The position numbers and the translations under genes were made by a program. A DNA stretch of 12,134 nt from Temnopleurus reevesii (taxonomy: Eukaryota; Echinodermata; Echinoidea; Temnopleuroida; Temnopleuridae): positions 17,956-30,089 of the forward strand of contig BQKZ01004567.1 of NCBI GenBank assembly GCA_036244855.1, read 5' to 3'. Of this stretch, positions 1 to 8,216 are shown one piece after another. Every line of letters begins with the position of its first letter. Position 1 is the first letter of the stretch. The notes beneath the pieces were generated by a model that did not search any database, had not been told where the DNA came from, and saw nothing but the letters and a program-made list of their open reading frames with translations.

Positions 1-82
1 GTTAACCCATTGACTCCTGAATAATGTAAATCACATAGACTTTGTGCAGGGACATCTCAATTCCAGTAGTCAATGGGTTAAC
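1..82. mobile_element. 72-bp piggyBac-like MITE with TTAA flanks
   Basis: A perfect 15-base inverted repeat opens at base 1 (GTTAACCCATTGACT) and closes at 68-82 (AGTCAATGGGTTAAC). The match continues inward imperfectly for about five more bases (cCTGaA against aCTGgA). TTAA lies at 2-5 and 78-81, and the body between them, 6-77, starts with CCC and ends with GGG. TTAA target duplication with CCC/GGG termini is the known signature of piggyBac transposons, so this looks like a very short non-autonomous derivative. No coding capacity is present. The window begins at the left edge, so left-flank context cannot be judged. The inverted repeat is directly visible; the superfamily call is inference. 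Confidence 0.7.
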
Positions 83-644
83 TGAATGTTGGGGCCCCTG
101 TATACCTACCCTCGGACAGTGCCCAAGCCTCTGGATGCGCTAATAATGTGTGCAACGTAAAAATGATAATTACAACAGTAATAATAGCACCGTGATGAAA
201 AAGTCGACTATAAATCCAGAAGAATAATGCTACCAGTCCTCTTATATTAACTCATACCCAGAACACTTAACACAATAATAATGTATGCTATTTATATACT
301 ATCAAATTGAACAATTTAAAACTTCAATTACATTCGTCCATCCGTATCTCTAAAATTAGTATTTTGCTTGATTTTTATGACTGCCCTAAACAAAATTAGT
401 GTATTTTATAGCCTTCTTTGCTTCCCGGTTTTTGAGCTCTTGTAATGCATAATCATTCATTATGAGAAAATCCATCTTGTGAGCGATTGCGATAAAAAAA
501 AATTGTGGGTCATCTTTTTATACCTGCTCATTTTTATGACCACCTGAAAATCCTTTATTATTTTTTTCATTGTGTAGAAAGAAGTCATCTCGATATAGTG
601 AGCCATCAAGGATTTTGGATTAAAAAGAGTAATAATCACACGAA
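83..644. other. AT-rich intergenic DNA, no gene seen
   Basis: This stretch holds no credible coding region. It includes a GGGGCCCC palindrome at 91-98 and scattered runs of aataat. The short open frames here, including those on the minus strand up to 738, have no recognisable motifs and AT-driven composition. They run into the SINE tail. Confidence 0.6.
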
Positions 645-1024
645 GGGAAGAATAATAATGATTATAATAATTATGCGTATTATCTACCCAGGGTAGCCGC
701 TTCAGTTCATCGAACTGTTTTCCCAGCGGTCCATGCAATAGATCTATTATTATCCCGGTTTATTGGATTCAAGCCTCCAAGCATACTATAATGCTCAATG
801 TCCACTCCTCGGGGAATATTCCAGCAGGCGCTTCATTTCGCGAAATGCTAAATTGACCATGTTGTGGTCACTTTCAACCGATCCCCAATTACACCTGGGT
901 AGAGTGCAGCACAATGTGCATAAATTTCTTGCGAAAGGACATGAACGCAGCGAGCGGGATTCGAACATACGACCCGCTGGTTGAAAGGCGAGAGTCAGAA
1001 CCACTACACTACGACGCTTCCACT
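645..1024 (-). mobile_element. tRNA-derived SINE, minus strand, subfamily 1
   Basis: Read on the minus strand, the element starts near 1024 with a tRNA-like head. Its internal RNA polymerase III promoter is visible: a box A match TAGTGTAGTGG (1001-1011) and a box B match GTTCGAATCCC (956-966). The spacing is typical of a tRNA. Next come a body containing gcaagaaattt and gtgctgcactctacccaggtg, shared with the SINE at 1444-1737, then a different 3' part, and an ATT/ATA-rich tail near 645-665. Such elements are transcribed by Pol III and mobilised by LINE enzymes. The 97-residue minus-strand open frame across it (795-1088) is an accident of the SINE sequence. The 3' boundary is approximate and no target-site duplication could be assigned. 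Confidence 0.75.
944..1022 (-). other. tRNA-like head of the minus-strand SINE
   Basis: Box A and box B are both intact, but acceptor-stem pairing is imperfect and the sequence continues directly into the SINE body. This is therefore a SINE promoter/head and not a functional tRNA gene. Confidence 0.65.
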
Positions 1025-1443
1025 TATAGAGAGGGCCAAAAAGGACCTCTCCTTTTGCGGCGCGGCCCCAATTGGTGACTTCATTCATTTCTATCTATCG
1101 AAAATATTATCTACACAGAGTTTCCCAAATAAAAATGACGACAGCTAACTGGCCATATTCAAGCTGTTTTCTTACCCATATTCCCCCCAAAAGAGTATAA
1201 TTGATTTTCTTAACCAGGTGAATGTGAGTTTTATCATATCAAAATTGACCCAGCCTGTCGAAAGTCATGACGGTTTTTGTATAGGACACATTTTTGATGC
1301 ATTTTCTTCTTCTTATCATAATCATTTCTATTATTATTACTAGTAGTATTATAGGGTTATTATTACTATTATTGTCATCATTATTATGTTGTTATTATTT
1401 TTTTAGTATAATTATTTTAGTTTGTTTACTTATGCTTGCCATG
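1025..1443. other. Spacer between the two SINEs, with ATT-rich tract
   Basis: No gene is seen. From about 1305 to 1430 the DNA is a degenerate ATT/TTA trinucleotide-like tract (ttattattac, tattattg, ttattatttt). It resembles the microsatellite tails of the neighbouring SINEs and may be the tail of a lost insertion. The short open frame over it, at 1294-1497, encodes only low-complexity Ile/Leu/Ser and runs into the SINE head, so it is not a gene. Confidence 0.55.
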
Positions 1444-1520
1444 GAGGCGCCGTGGTGTAGTGGTCGTGACTCTCGCCTTTCAACTAGAGGGTCGTAGGTT
1501 CGAATCCTACCCATGGCGTC
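1444..1520 (+). other. tRNA-like Pol III promoter head of the plus-strand SINE
   Basis: The T-arm is intact, with stem GTAGG/CCTAC around loop TTCGAAT (1494-1510). The anticodon arm and acceptor stem are degraded, and the sequence runs on into a SINE body. It should not be annotated as a tRNA gene, although a tRNA finder may score it. Confidence 0.75.
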
Positions 1521-1737
1521 AATTTCCTTCAGCAAGAAATTGATCCACACTGTGCTGCACTCAACCCAGGTGAGGTGAATGGGTACCTGACAGGAATATT
1601 TATTCTTTGAAATGCCAAGTGCGCAGTGAATGGCTGCCGGGCTAAAGCCATGGTAATAATAATGTAAAGCGCCTTTAGCACTCAGCAGAGTGGATACGTG
1701 CGCTATATAAATTGCATCTATTATTATTATTATTATA
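1444..1737 (+). mobile_element. tRNA-derived SINE, plus strand, subfamily 2
   Basis: The head carries box A TGGTGTAGTGG (1453-1463) and box B GGTTCGAATCC (1497-1507). The body follows: ttcagcaagaaattgatcc and gtgctgcactcaacccaggtg, closely matching the minus-strand SINE at 645-1024. The 3' domain differs from that copy. It has an agcgcctttagc...gcgctatataaatt segment ending at about 1712, followed by a (TTA)n tail to about 1737. This GCGCTATATAAA-type end occurs in several animal SINEs, where it is thought to be recognised by a partner LINE; that is recalled family knowledge. It is a full-length-looking copy. The minus-strand open frame at 1395-1772 is a shadow of it. Confidence 0.85.
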
Positions 1738-2304
1738 ATTCGTGGAAAAGCGAAGAATGAAAGTTCGATCAATTTCTGTAAAACACCAAAATGAAACTCA
1801 TCAAACTTATCACTTATTGCAATACATGAAGAATGATTCTTTCTAATATTTTAAAGTCTGTTCATTATGGGAAAAGAGCGGTAAGGAGATAGGAGATAAG
1901 GAGATGTGGTCAAAAGGAAAATGTAAAACTTGCATAATTTCTATCTTGACAGCAGCCATAACCCTTAGCGAAAATTCCATTTTACGTAAAAACTCCATTG
2001 GGAATTTGCATCGCTTGAAAACATTCGCTCGCTATCTTACTTCCCAAAATATCCTAAAATCGATATACAATCTCTCTCTTTGTTTATAAACCTCAATCCA
2101 TATTGTCGGATTACCTTACAAAGCAGCAATTATTCACATGCGCCATCACGTGCGTTTTCAGTGAACCGTTCGGTTATTTTGGGAATAACCAATGCCTATA
2201 GATTATTTAATTATTTAACAAAGAGTTGTACTAAGAAATAGTTTATATCATCTCCTTTATAATCTCCTTAGGAATTTCATAGAAACCGCCAATGCGCGTA
2301 AAAA
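1738..2304. other. Intergenic DNA, no gene seen
   Basis: No convincing coding or RNA gene is present. A purine-rich patch with repeated ggagataaggaga-like units lies at about 1878-1905. The 61-codon open frame at 1904-2089 has no recognisable features. Confidence 0.5.
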
Positions 2305-2735
2305 GGTCATTCTTTTATGGTTCATTTGTTCATGCATTCAATTATTCATTTGTTCATTTATTCATGTATTCATGCATTTATCTATACATGTATTATTTCA
2401 TTAATTCATTAATCTGTTACTTTATTCATTCAATATTCATTTATTCATTTATTTACTTGTTCATTCATTCATTTATTCAACGATTCATTGATTCATTAGA
2501 TCATTTAGTCATTTAGTCATTTATTAATTTGGTCATTTGTCCATTTGTCCATTTATCAATTTATTCATTGATTGATTTATTCATTTATTCATCTGTTCAT
2601 ATGTTCATTTATTAATCTATTAATGCAATACTTTAATAATTTATTCGTTAATCTATTCGCGTTTATCCATTCATCTACTTTTCATACATTCATCCATTTA
2701 TTATCAATTTATTCATTCTAGTATCGATTTATCTA
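2305..2735. repeat. Degenerate TTCA/TTTA tetranucleotide satellite
   Basis: About 430 bases are built from short units such as ttcattta, ttcattca, ttcatttg and gtcattta in head-to-tail order with many point changes and no long perfect run. It is an old, decayed simple-sequence array. The 74-codon frame at 2292-2516, rich in Phe, Ile, Tyr and His, is a by-product of the repeat and not a gene. Confidence 0.85.
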
Positions 2736-2904
2736 ATTTTCAATGAGGTAGGACTCTTGAACGAGACCGGGCACACGTTAATAATCTTGTCGCTATGTCG
2801 GGGTTCAACCTACCGAATTCATATGGCCTGTCGCTGCACTTTTATGTTGGTTTGTTATAGAAATTGTTGACGCTAACTTCGGTCGCAATTATGCTCATAT
2901 CGTC

Positions 2905-3270
2905 TTAGTCATATTCAAATTCAAATTGAAATTTAAATTCAAATCATTTTATTTTACAGTTCTTTTGATAATTCAAATATATACAGTCATAAATAATAAT
3001 GGTATAATATGACAAAAGAAATTTAAAAAATAGAGGTTAGCAAAGAAGCGAGGCTTGTTTAGAAGGCTGTCAGCCCCAAATATCTGTATACGAAGGGTCA
3101 ATTTTTGTTTCAAGGAAACACACAGTGACGTAATGAAAAACAAATTTCGAAAATTGGGACACAATGGACCATTATTATATGAGGTCTCGGGAGTAGCAGC
3201 TATATATTCACTTGATAAAAATCCACTTGGTAAAGAAATAGTGTTTGTGGAAATACCCACTCATCTCCCC
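2905..3270 (-). mobile_element. Possible 3' remnant of a non-LTR retrotransposon
   Basis: On the minus strand an open frame (3260-2973) ends near 2973, and about 30 bases later comes a short TTGAAT-type tail (ttgaatttaaatttcaatt and neighbours, about 2912-2945). Many LINE families end in such short microsatellite tails. The translated segment with KQKLTLRIQIFGAD faintly recalls the region near the C-terminus of CR1/L2-type polymerases, but no catalytic motif is present and the match is weak. A chance frame beside a simple repeat is a real alternative. Confidence 0.22.
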
Positions 3271-3720
3271 TGATGAAGAAAATATTTTGATTGTTAATTT
3301 CATCGTTTGAATTATAATCAGTTAGTAGGTGCAAAAGTGCATTATATCTAATCATTAACCCCATCCCTTGAAATGCCTATTTTTGAGCTCATATAGCTGG
3401 CACCTAATTATTATTCCAATGTCTATGACTAATCCACAACAGTGTCTAAAAATATAGTTTCCCGAACACCGGCGTATAAGATTATCCAGATGAATTTCAA
3501 TCTTCCAAAATGGAGACTTGTACTGAAAAACAGAGGGGCATTATGTCTTCATAAACACGGGGCAGTAGCACGATATCTTTATCGATACCGAGTTACCATT
3601 TTGGCGGGAAGCTGACACCGTCTGCGCGAAGATGAAAGTCACACATCACTTGAAAGGAACAATCACTGACACACTTTATATTTTGAGGTTTTCTGTGACT
3701 ATATATGAGGATATAGTTTA
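3271..3720. other. Intergenic DNA, no gene seen
   Basis: No coding region, RNA gene or clear repeat is visible here. The minus-strand open frame at 3593-3826 runs into the foldback MITE and has no recognisable features. Confidence 0.5.
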
Positions 3721-3995
3721 TACACTGCAAAAAAACGCTGGTGTTAAATTTAACACCAATCGGAATCTTTATAGGACCACACCAGAAAAGTGTTAAAACA
3801 ACACCATTTTGGAATTCATTTATCATGTTTAATATATTTTAATACCAACTGATGTTGTTTAAGGCCCTGAACAACATCAGTCGTTGTTTAAATATATTGA
3901 TTCGATTCCCAAAACTGGTGTTATTTTAACACCTTTCTGTGGTCCTATATAGATTCTGGTTGGTGTTAAATTCAACACCAGCGTTTTGCAGTGTA
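3721..3995. mobile_element. Foldback MITE, copy A, TA flanks, nested palindromes
   Basis: The ends are TA-CACTGCAAAAAA on the left (3721 on) and GCGTTTTGCAGTG-TA on the right (ending 3995). This gives long imperfect terminal inverted repeats of about 90 bases flanked by TA. Each arm carries its own palindrome: TGGTGTTAAATTTAACACCA (3739-3758, perfect, 20 bases) and TGGTGTTAAATTCAACACCA (3961-3980, one mismatch). More gtgttaaaacaacacc/ggtgttattttaacacc hairpins lie inside. At the centre is an 11-base stem, CTGATGTTGTT (3849-3859) with AACAACATCAG (3870-3880). No protein is encoded. A related shorter copy is at 9362-9571. TA flanks suggest a Tc1/mariner-like or similar origin, but the autonomous parent is not visible. 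Confidence 0.85.
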
Positions 3996-4635
3996 TTATC
4001 CCATCTGCAGAGATGCTAACCGTTCCGGAAATATACATGAGGCGTATCAAGGCTTTCATCACAATGGAATGGCTGGGAGCATGGTTATTCTTGTCGTGTT
4101 TTATTCCACTTTTGTGCAGCTGTTGAATTTTTCACATTCTGTTTTTTACCTTATGGGTATACGGGAACGGTTGACATTTCTGCTTCTATCCAGTTTCTGC
4201 AGTATCCAGAAAATTGTATTATATATGTGTATTGAATTGCGTTGAGCGTAAAAAAATCAATTTATCATGGTCTGAAAATAGCGCCTACATGGACATAATC
4301 ATCGCAAAATGTGTCGAAAACACATTGTGTACGTGTGTTTGGCTCCTGTCTTGTTGGAAATTAATAGTATCTACAACATTTCTTCTTTTTCTCGAAAACA
4401 TTTTAACGTCTTTGATTATTATCTCTTTAGTACAATATGACAGGATTAAATACAGACCTCTACTTCACACACGACCATATGCATTAGAGCAGGAACACAA
4501 TGTTGGTATTTACTGCTCTGCTTTTAATTTTTTTTCTTCATTTATTCATGTATTTCCTTTTTATTCAGACACATTCGCGTATCAATGATAAAGAAACATG
4601 ATCTATTTACAGTCCAGTTAAGATTTACACATTGC
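3996..4635. other. Intergenic DNA, no gene seen
   Basis: AT-rich sequence. Two overlapping open frames (3991-4245 and 4214-4588) have no domain, signal or codon pattern that distinguishes them from chance; the second is rich in Leu, Phe and Cys and lacks any family resemblance. I leave them unannotated as genes. Confidence 0.5.
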
Positions 4636-4882
4636 TAAGCACACACTTCTGAAACGCACATTGAATAACAAAAAGTTTGCCCTCCCCCTTTGTTTCCACT
4701 TGAGCATGTATTCTCGCTTGAAGGGCTTGCAAAGAAGATCCTTCAACTCTTCTCGTCTTCCTTTTCTGTCCTTCTTTCTTCCTCCTCGCTTGAGCTAACA
4801 ATCCAATGAGAAACTGAATCCTAACAAGTCCGCGCTGGCGAGCTGCCGGGCTGGTGCCTTTTTATTCCTAAGTGTGTGCTTA
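4636..4882. repeat. 247-base segment bounded by a 13-base inverted repeat
   Basis: TAAGCACACACTT (4636-4648) is matched perfectly on the opposite strand by AAGTGTGTGCTTA (4870-4882). Between them lies a pyrimidine-rich block (about 4735-4795, with tcttctcgtcttcc and similar) and a GC-richer patch (about 4830-4858). It could be a small transposon with short ends, or a chance pair of GT/CA-rich words. No target duplication is clear. Confidence 0.3.
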
Positions 4883-5798
4883 CAAGTAGAATACAAGGTC
4901 GTTATTTAGATTGAGATGCCGAGAGCAAAAGAAGACCAACCCCATCACTTTCAGCATCGTCTTGTAAGCGTGCCGAGTCACTTCAATTCAGAGGCATTTT
5001 GGAGACCAGCTCCCAGCTCCCTGAATTAATTCGCAATTATTTCATAATTATATGGCAAGATAAAGTTAGTCACGGAAAACTTTCATCGGAATTCTTATTC
5101 TAATGATGAGAACGATGCGATGATGATGATGCTGGAATTGTTTTGAAGAACGTTTAACTTCCAACTTTGCTGATTCGAAAGAGGATTTGCTCCCGTAATT
5201 CTCATCAGACTTTTAAATTTTTTTCAAGAAATTGTCTTAACGCATCGTGAAGGAATTAATCAGGAAAATTATGATGATGGATATTGTTATTTGGATCCGA
5301 AATGTATGGACATGGGTGAATATATAATTGACACCGATTGTTGCCCTTCATCCTGCTAAAACTTTTTCGAAAATTTGCTGATTCATTTCAACTAGGAAAA
5401 CACCTTAAAGGAGTACGACATTACTATTATTTACTCTTAGATTAGCTAAGGAACAATCGCATATTATGTACTCTCTAAACAATTCTGTATCAGATGATGA
5501 AGCGAGTGATATATATTTACTTCTACGAAATATGAATCATGAATTGTTGAAAATGAGACCTGGGATCAAACTTTGAACGTGCTGACATGAAGAAAAGTGT
5601 TGGAAGTTTTCACTAAAATGGAATGTCAAATTTATGAACTTCTCCCTTTGTCGGAGCCTTGAATGATCAACGATATATGAAGCCTTCAAATATCATTTAT
5701 GAAAGTGTTTTTTTTAATAATCATGACGGATCTGGAAATTAGAAGTTAAATGATGAACGTTAAACAATACATGAACAAGGGGATCCTTTAAAATTTTG
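4883..5798. other. Upstream region of the gene: promoter, 5' UTR or intron
   Basis: This AT-rich DNA directly precedes the coding region. No TATA box or initiator can be called with confidence: tatata occurs at about 5318 and 5510 but is expected by chance here. A six-codon upstream open frame starts at ATG 5771 and stops at 5791, eight bases before the main ATG. If this region is transcribed as 5' UTR, that frame could reduce initiation at the first main ATG. If it is intron, tandem CAG acceptors at 5815-5820 are the possible exit. Confidence 0.4.
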
Positions 5799-6980
5799 AT
5801 GTTCAAAGATTCATCAGCAGGTGTCGCCGAGAAGGAGCCGAGCAAAATGGGGCTGTCGAATGCACCATCGTCAGCGTTACAGCCTCCCCGGTCTCACAAC
5901 CGTAATCGACGGGCTAGCGAAGGCATGATCGACCTGCGACGGGGAAAGCTCCCGCCCCTGCCTCGCAAGACATCGAGTACATCCGTCAATGTTCTCAACG
6001 GGACGATGTCGAAGATGACCATCGCTCCTCCGGTCACCCTGGTGGTCAACGATGTCGAAACGACGACGACGTCGAGTTCGTCGCAGAGATTGCTGAAGCG
6101 TCGAGGTTCGTCGCCATGGAGCAAGACAAGTAGCTCGCCTTCGAGCCCGCAATCGCTTCTGTCCGCATCGCAGCCCGTCCTTGCGCCGTCGCCTCCCCCG
6201 CCGTCGCTATCACCGAGCCCTTTGTCGGGCAACACGTCGCAAGGACGAACTCGCCGTTATCGGCGGGGATCGTTGCCCGCGAGCACTCTCACACCGACTT
6301 CGCCGAAAACGTTCGCAGAATTGAGAAACGGTCAACCCTTTCACAAACGGTCATCAATCGATATCATAGACAAAGTTGATGAGAATTCGAATGCATTACA
6401 GGGTGAAAATTTATCGTCGAGTTTGTTTTCAAAAACGCGTTCACACTCGCCGAATCCTCAAGTCTCACGACCGGCTGCGTTTCGGCGTCGTAGTGACGGA
6501 GCGATCCATTCTCATATTCCTCGTGGTCACAGCTTGGAAGTTAAACCACCAATCAGTGATCGAAATCATAATCAGTTAGCCACTCAGAACGAATATCATG
6601 AAGGCATACCAACCAATGAACAAAAAGACGCAGGATTTCTTCGTCACCGGAATTCAGACAGTGCCGTTGTCGTCAAAATAACGCGACCTCAATCTCCGCC
6701 TCAATCGCGGCGTCCCGACACGAAAGCCATCGAGAAGGACCAAGCGTTCATACCGATCTCCAAGAACGAAGTCCTGATCGGGGACGACGACGATTCCACG
6801 GTATACGATTTCGACGATGAACAGGATGAGGAGGCACGACAATGGATTCTAAATTGGCTGGACGATGTCGAAAAGAGTTCGGAGCGAACGCCGGCTGTTG
6901 CCCTCGATGATTTGTGCCAGTATAACGATGGCAGAGAGACAGCGATCAAAGTATATTATAACGGTGACGAAACACAATAA
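5799..6980 (+). CDS. Unrecognised Ser/Pro/Arg-rich phosphosite-dense protein
   Basis: 393 residues from ATG 5799, TAA at 6978-6980. I do not recognise the family. Seen: residues 1-310 are low-complexity and probably disordered, with a poly-Pro/Ser stretch (129-142). RRxS-type sites recur at S40, S104, S158 and S232, with looser basic-Ser sites at S185/186 and S286. RRGSSP (101-106) and RRGSLP (155-160) fit the RxxSxP pattern used by 14-3-3 proteins, and PPLPRK (52-57) fits a class II SH3 ligand. The C-terminal part has an acidic run (329-345) followed by a predicted amphipathic helix with QWILNWLDDVE (348-358), likely the conserved functional piece. No signal peptide, membrane span or catalytic motif is visible. 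Composition shifts abruptly to GC-rich, TCG-rich codons at about 5820. Start uncertain: ATG 5799 has a poor context (T at -3, T at +4), while ATG 5847 has A at -3 and G at +4 and would give 377 residues. A CAGCAG at 5815-5820 could instead be a splice acceptor, making this a last exon. A kinase-regulated scaffold or adaptor is a guess from the motifs. Confidence 0.75.
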   Translation: MFKDSSAGVAEKEPSKMGLSNAPSSALQPPRSHNRNRRASEGMIDLRRGKLPPLPRKTSSTSVNVLNGTMSKMTIAPPVTLVVNDVETTTTSSSSQRLLKRRGSSPWSKTSSSPSSPQSLLSASQPVLAPSPPPPSLSPSPLSGNTSQGRTRRYRRGSLPASTLTPTSPKTFAELRNGQPFHKRSSIDIIDKVDENSNALQGENLSSSLFSKTRSHSPNPQVSRPAAFRRRSDGAIHSHIPRGHSLEVKPPISDRNHNQLATQNEYHEGIPTNEQKDAGFLRHRNSDSAVVVKITRPQSPPQSRRPDTKAIEKDQAFIPISKNEVLIGDDDDSTVYDFDDEQDEEARQWILNWLDDVEKSSERTPAVALDDLCQYNDGRETAIKVYYNGDETQ

Positions 6981-7350
6981 TTTGATCAAAATGTAATTAA
7001 TGAATTTTATGTTGAATTGTTCTGCGCAAAGTTGTATCTGCCATAAATCGACATTCCTCTAGTACAGTATTCATTAGCAATGACATGTAATTTTTTTTCC
7101 AGAATGATAAACTTCGTCTCCTCTTTTTAATAATGATTGGTTTGAACGTTAACTTTCAGATTTTGTTGGAAACTTCATAAATTGAATCCTCTCGCTTGCC
7201 CCTAATTTACTAAAATATTTTGACCAGGGAAACTTCCCCTGGTTTGCTAAATATTTGATAAATTATGATATTAATGTTTTATTCAGTCCTTTTCAAAGAT
7301 TTTAACCAGCATTTACATACCCAGAAATAAAGATGTATAATGGAACCTTC
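6981..7350 (+). other. Putative 3' UTR
   Basis: AT-rich sequence follows the TAA stop without further coding signal. It contains a hairpin, ACCAGGG (7223-7229) pairing with CCCTGGT (7237-7243) around a 7-base loop. The surrounding AT-rich arms (aaatatttt and ctaaatattt) can extend the stem imperfectly. It ends shortly after the AATAAA at 7326. The extent is inferred, since no transcript evidence is available. Confidence 0.5.
7326..7331 (+). terminator. AATAAA polyadenylation signal
   Basis: A canonical AATAAA hexamer lies 346 bases after the stop codon. GT/T-rich sequence follows further downstream (tgttttcaacagggtttctg, from about 7381). It is the first perfect hexamer after the gene that I see. 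Others at 8641 and 8780 are much further away. Confidence 0.5.
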
Positions 7351-8034
7351 TTGGCCCGTATTTTCAAACCTCAAGCAAAAATGTTTTCAACAGGGTTTCT
7401 GTTTGGTTATATTGAATTACGAGGATAACATTTCGGACAAGGTTGTAGCTAAACTTTGATGGGATTCCGTTATATATCTTAAACAATTGATAATTAAAAA
7501 GTGAATAGAGAGTCACCTTGAGTCTATTTCATTGGTTCTGTAATAATTATTGGGGCTGGCCCCGAGACAAAATAGTGTTCTTATATTTAGAATCAGTTTA
7601 GCAAGATGGTCGCATATGCTCTGTCTGGGGTCCTATGTTTGACGTGTCTAATATTTAGGGGTTGATGTCAGAGGTGTAGAGAAAGTGGTTAAATTGAGAA
7701 GATTCATTTTTATCCACCTTTTAATTATGCTATGCACCAATCTGGTGATAAGTTCATATAGGGGGAATTAGCGAGTCAATTACATGTATGTCTTTACTCT
7801 TCAAATCGATGAAGATTTCAAATTGTGTGTGTAGGGGTCCATCAATGCGTCCAGTGCATAGCTTCCCTTCAACATTTTCAAAATAGAAACTGGGAAAAGG
7901 AGTGATTTGATAGACTTGAGGAAAGAATAAAAATGATTATTGATCTTGCAATAGATAGCTTATGGTAATATAAGAATATAGGGAGCTTCATTTTTGGTTC
8001 TTTAATTGACTTTGGTCTGGACCCTACACACTGA
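7351..8034. other. Intergenic DNA, no gene seen
   Basis: No gene is seen. A GGGGCTGGCCCC near-palindrome at about 7552-7563 is the only structured spot. The minus-strand open frame at 7878-8156 overlaps the hairpin cluster and has Cys/His/Tyr-rich but unpatterned residues. Confidence 0.5.
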
Positions 8035-8216
8035 GAAATTATGATGCAGTTTTGCACCTTCGGAGTGCAACTGCTGGTACAATAGTAGCACCCTTTATGG
8101 TGCGGATATGTACATTTAGGGTCGAGATGTGCACACTTGAGGGTGCAAATCTCCACCCTAAGGATGCATTTTAAAGATGTTGTTATTTTACCTGCGGTTG
8201 CACCTTAATTTCTTAA
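8035..8216. repeat. Cluster of TGCACC hairpins, probable foldback MITE
   Basis: The word TGCAC(C)/(G)GTGCA recurs on both strands and pairs locally. TTGCAC (8052-8057) pairs with GTGCAA (8065-8070), GCACC (8088-8092) with GGTGC (8099-8103), TGCAC (8130-8134) with GTGCA (8143-8147), and AGGGTG (8140-8145) with CACCCT (8154-8159). The outer ends, gaaattatgatgca (from about 8035) and tgcaccttaatttc (to about 8212), are roughly inverted copies. This looks like a small foldback element, but boundaries and target duplication are not clear. Confidence 0.45.

Noticed and set aside
795..1088. 97-residue minus-strand protein
   Set aside because: It lies almost entirely inside the minus-strand SINE; the frame is a chance product of the SINE sequence.
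1444..1520. Functional tRNA gene
   Set aside because: Box A, box B and the T-arm are present, but other arms are degraded and the sequence continues as a SINE body with a microsatellite tail. A second related head lies at 944-1022.
2292..2516. 74-residue protein rich in Phe, Ile and Tyr
   Set aside because: It is a translation of the TTCA/TTTA satellite.
2305..2735. CRISPR-like array
   Set aside because: The units are 4-8 bases with no distinct spacers, in evident animal DNA.
4214..4588. 124-residue plus-strand protein
   Set aside because: It has no recognisable domain or codon signal, sits in AT-rich DNA and overlaps another chance frame. It cannot be supported without transcript data.
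5796..5798. TTG at 5796 as the start codon
   Set aside because: An ATG follows immediately at 5799, and TTG initiation is not expected in an animal nuclear gene.
5877..6235. Two Arg- or Gly/Asp-rich minus-strand proteins
   Set aside because: They are shadows of the plus-strand gene, caused by its TCG-rich codons read in reverse.
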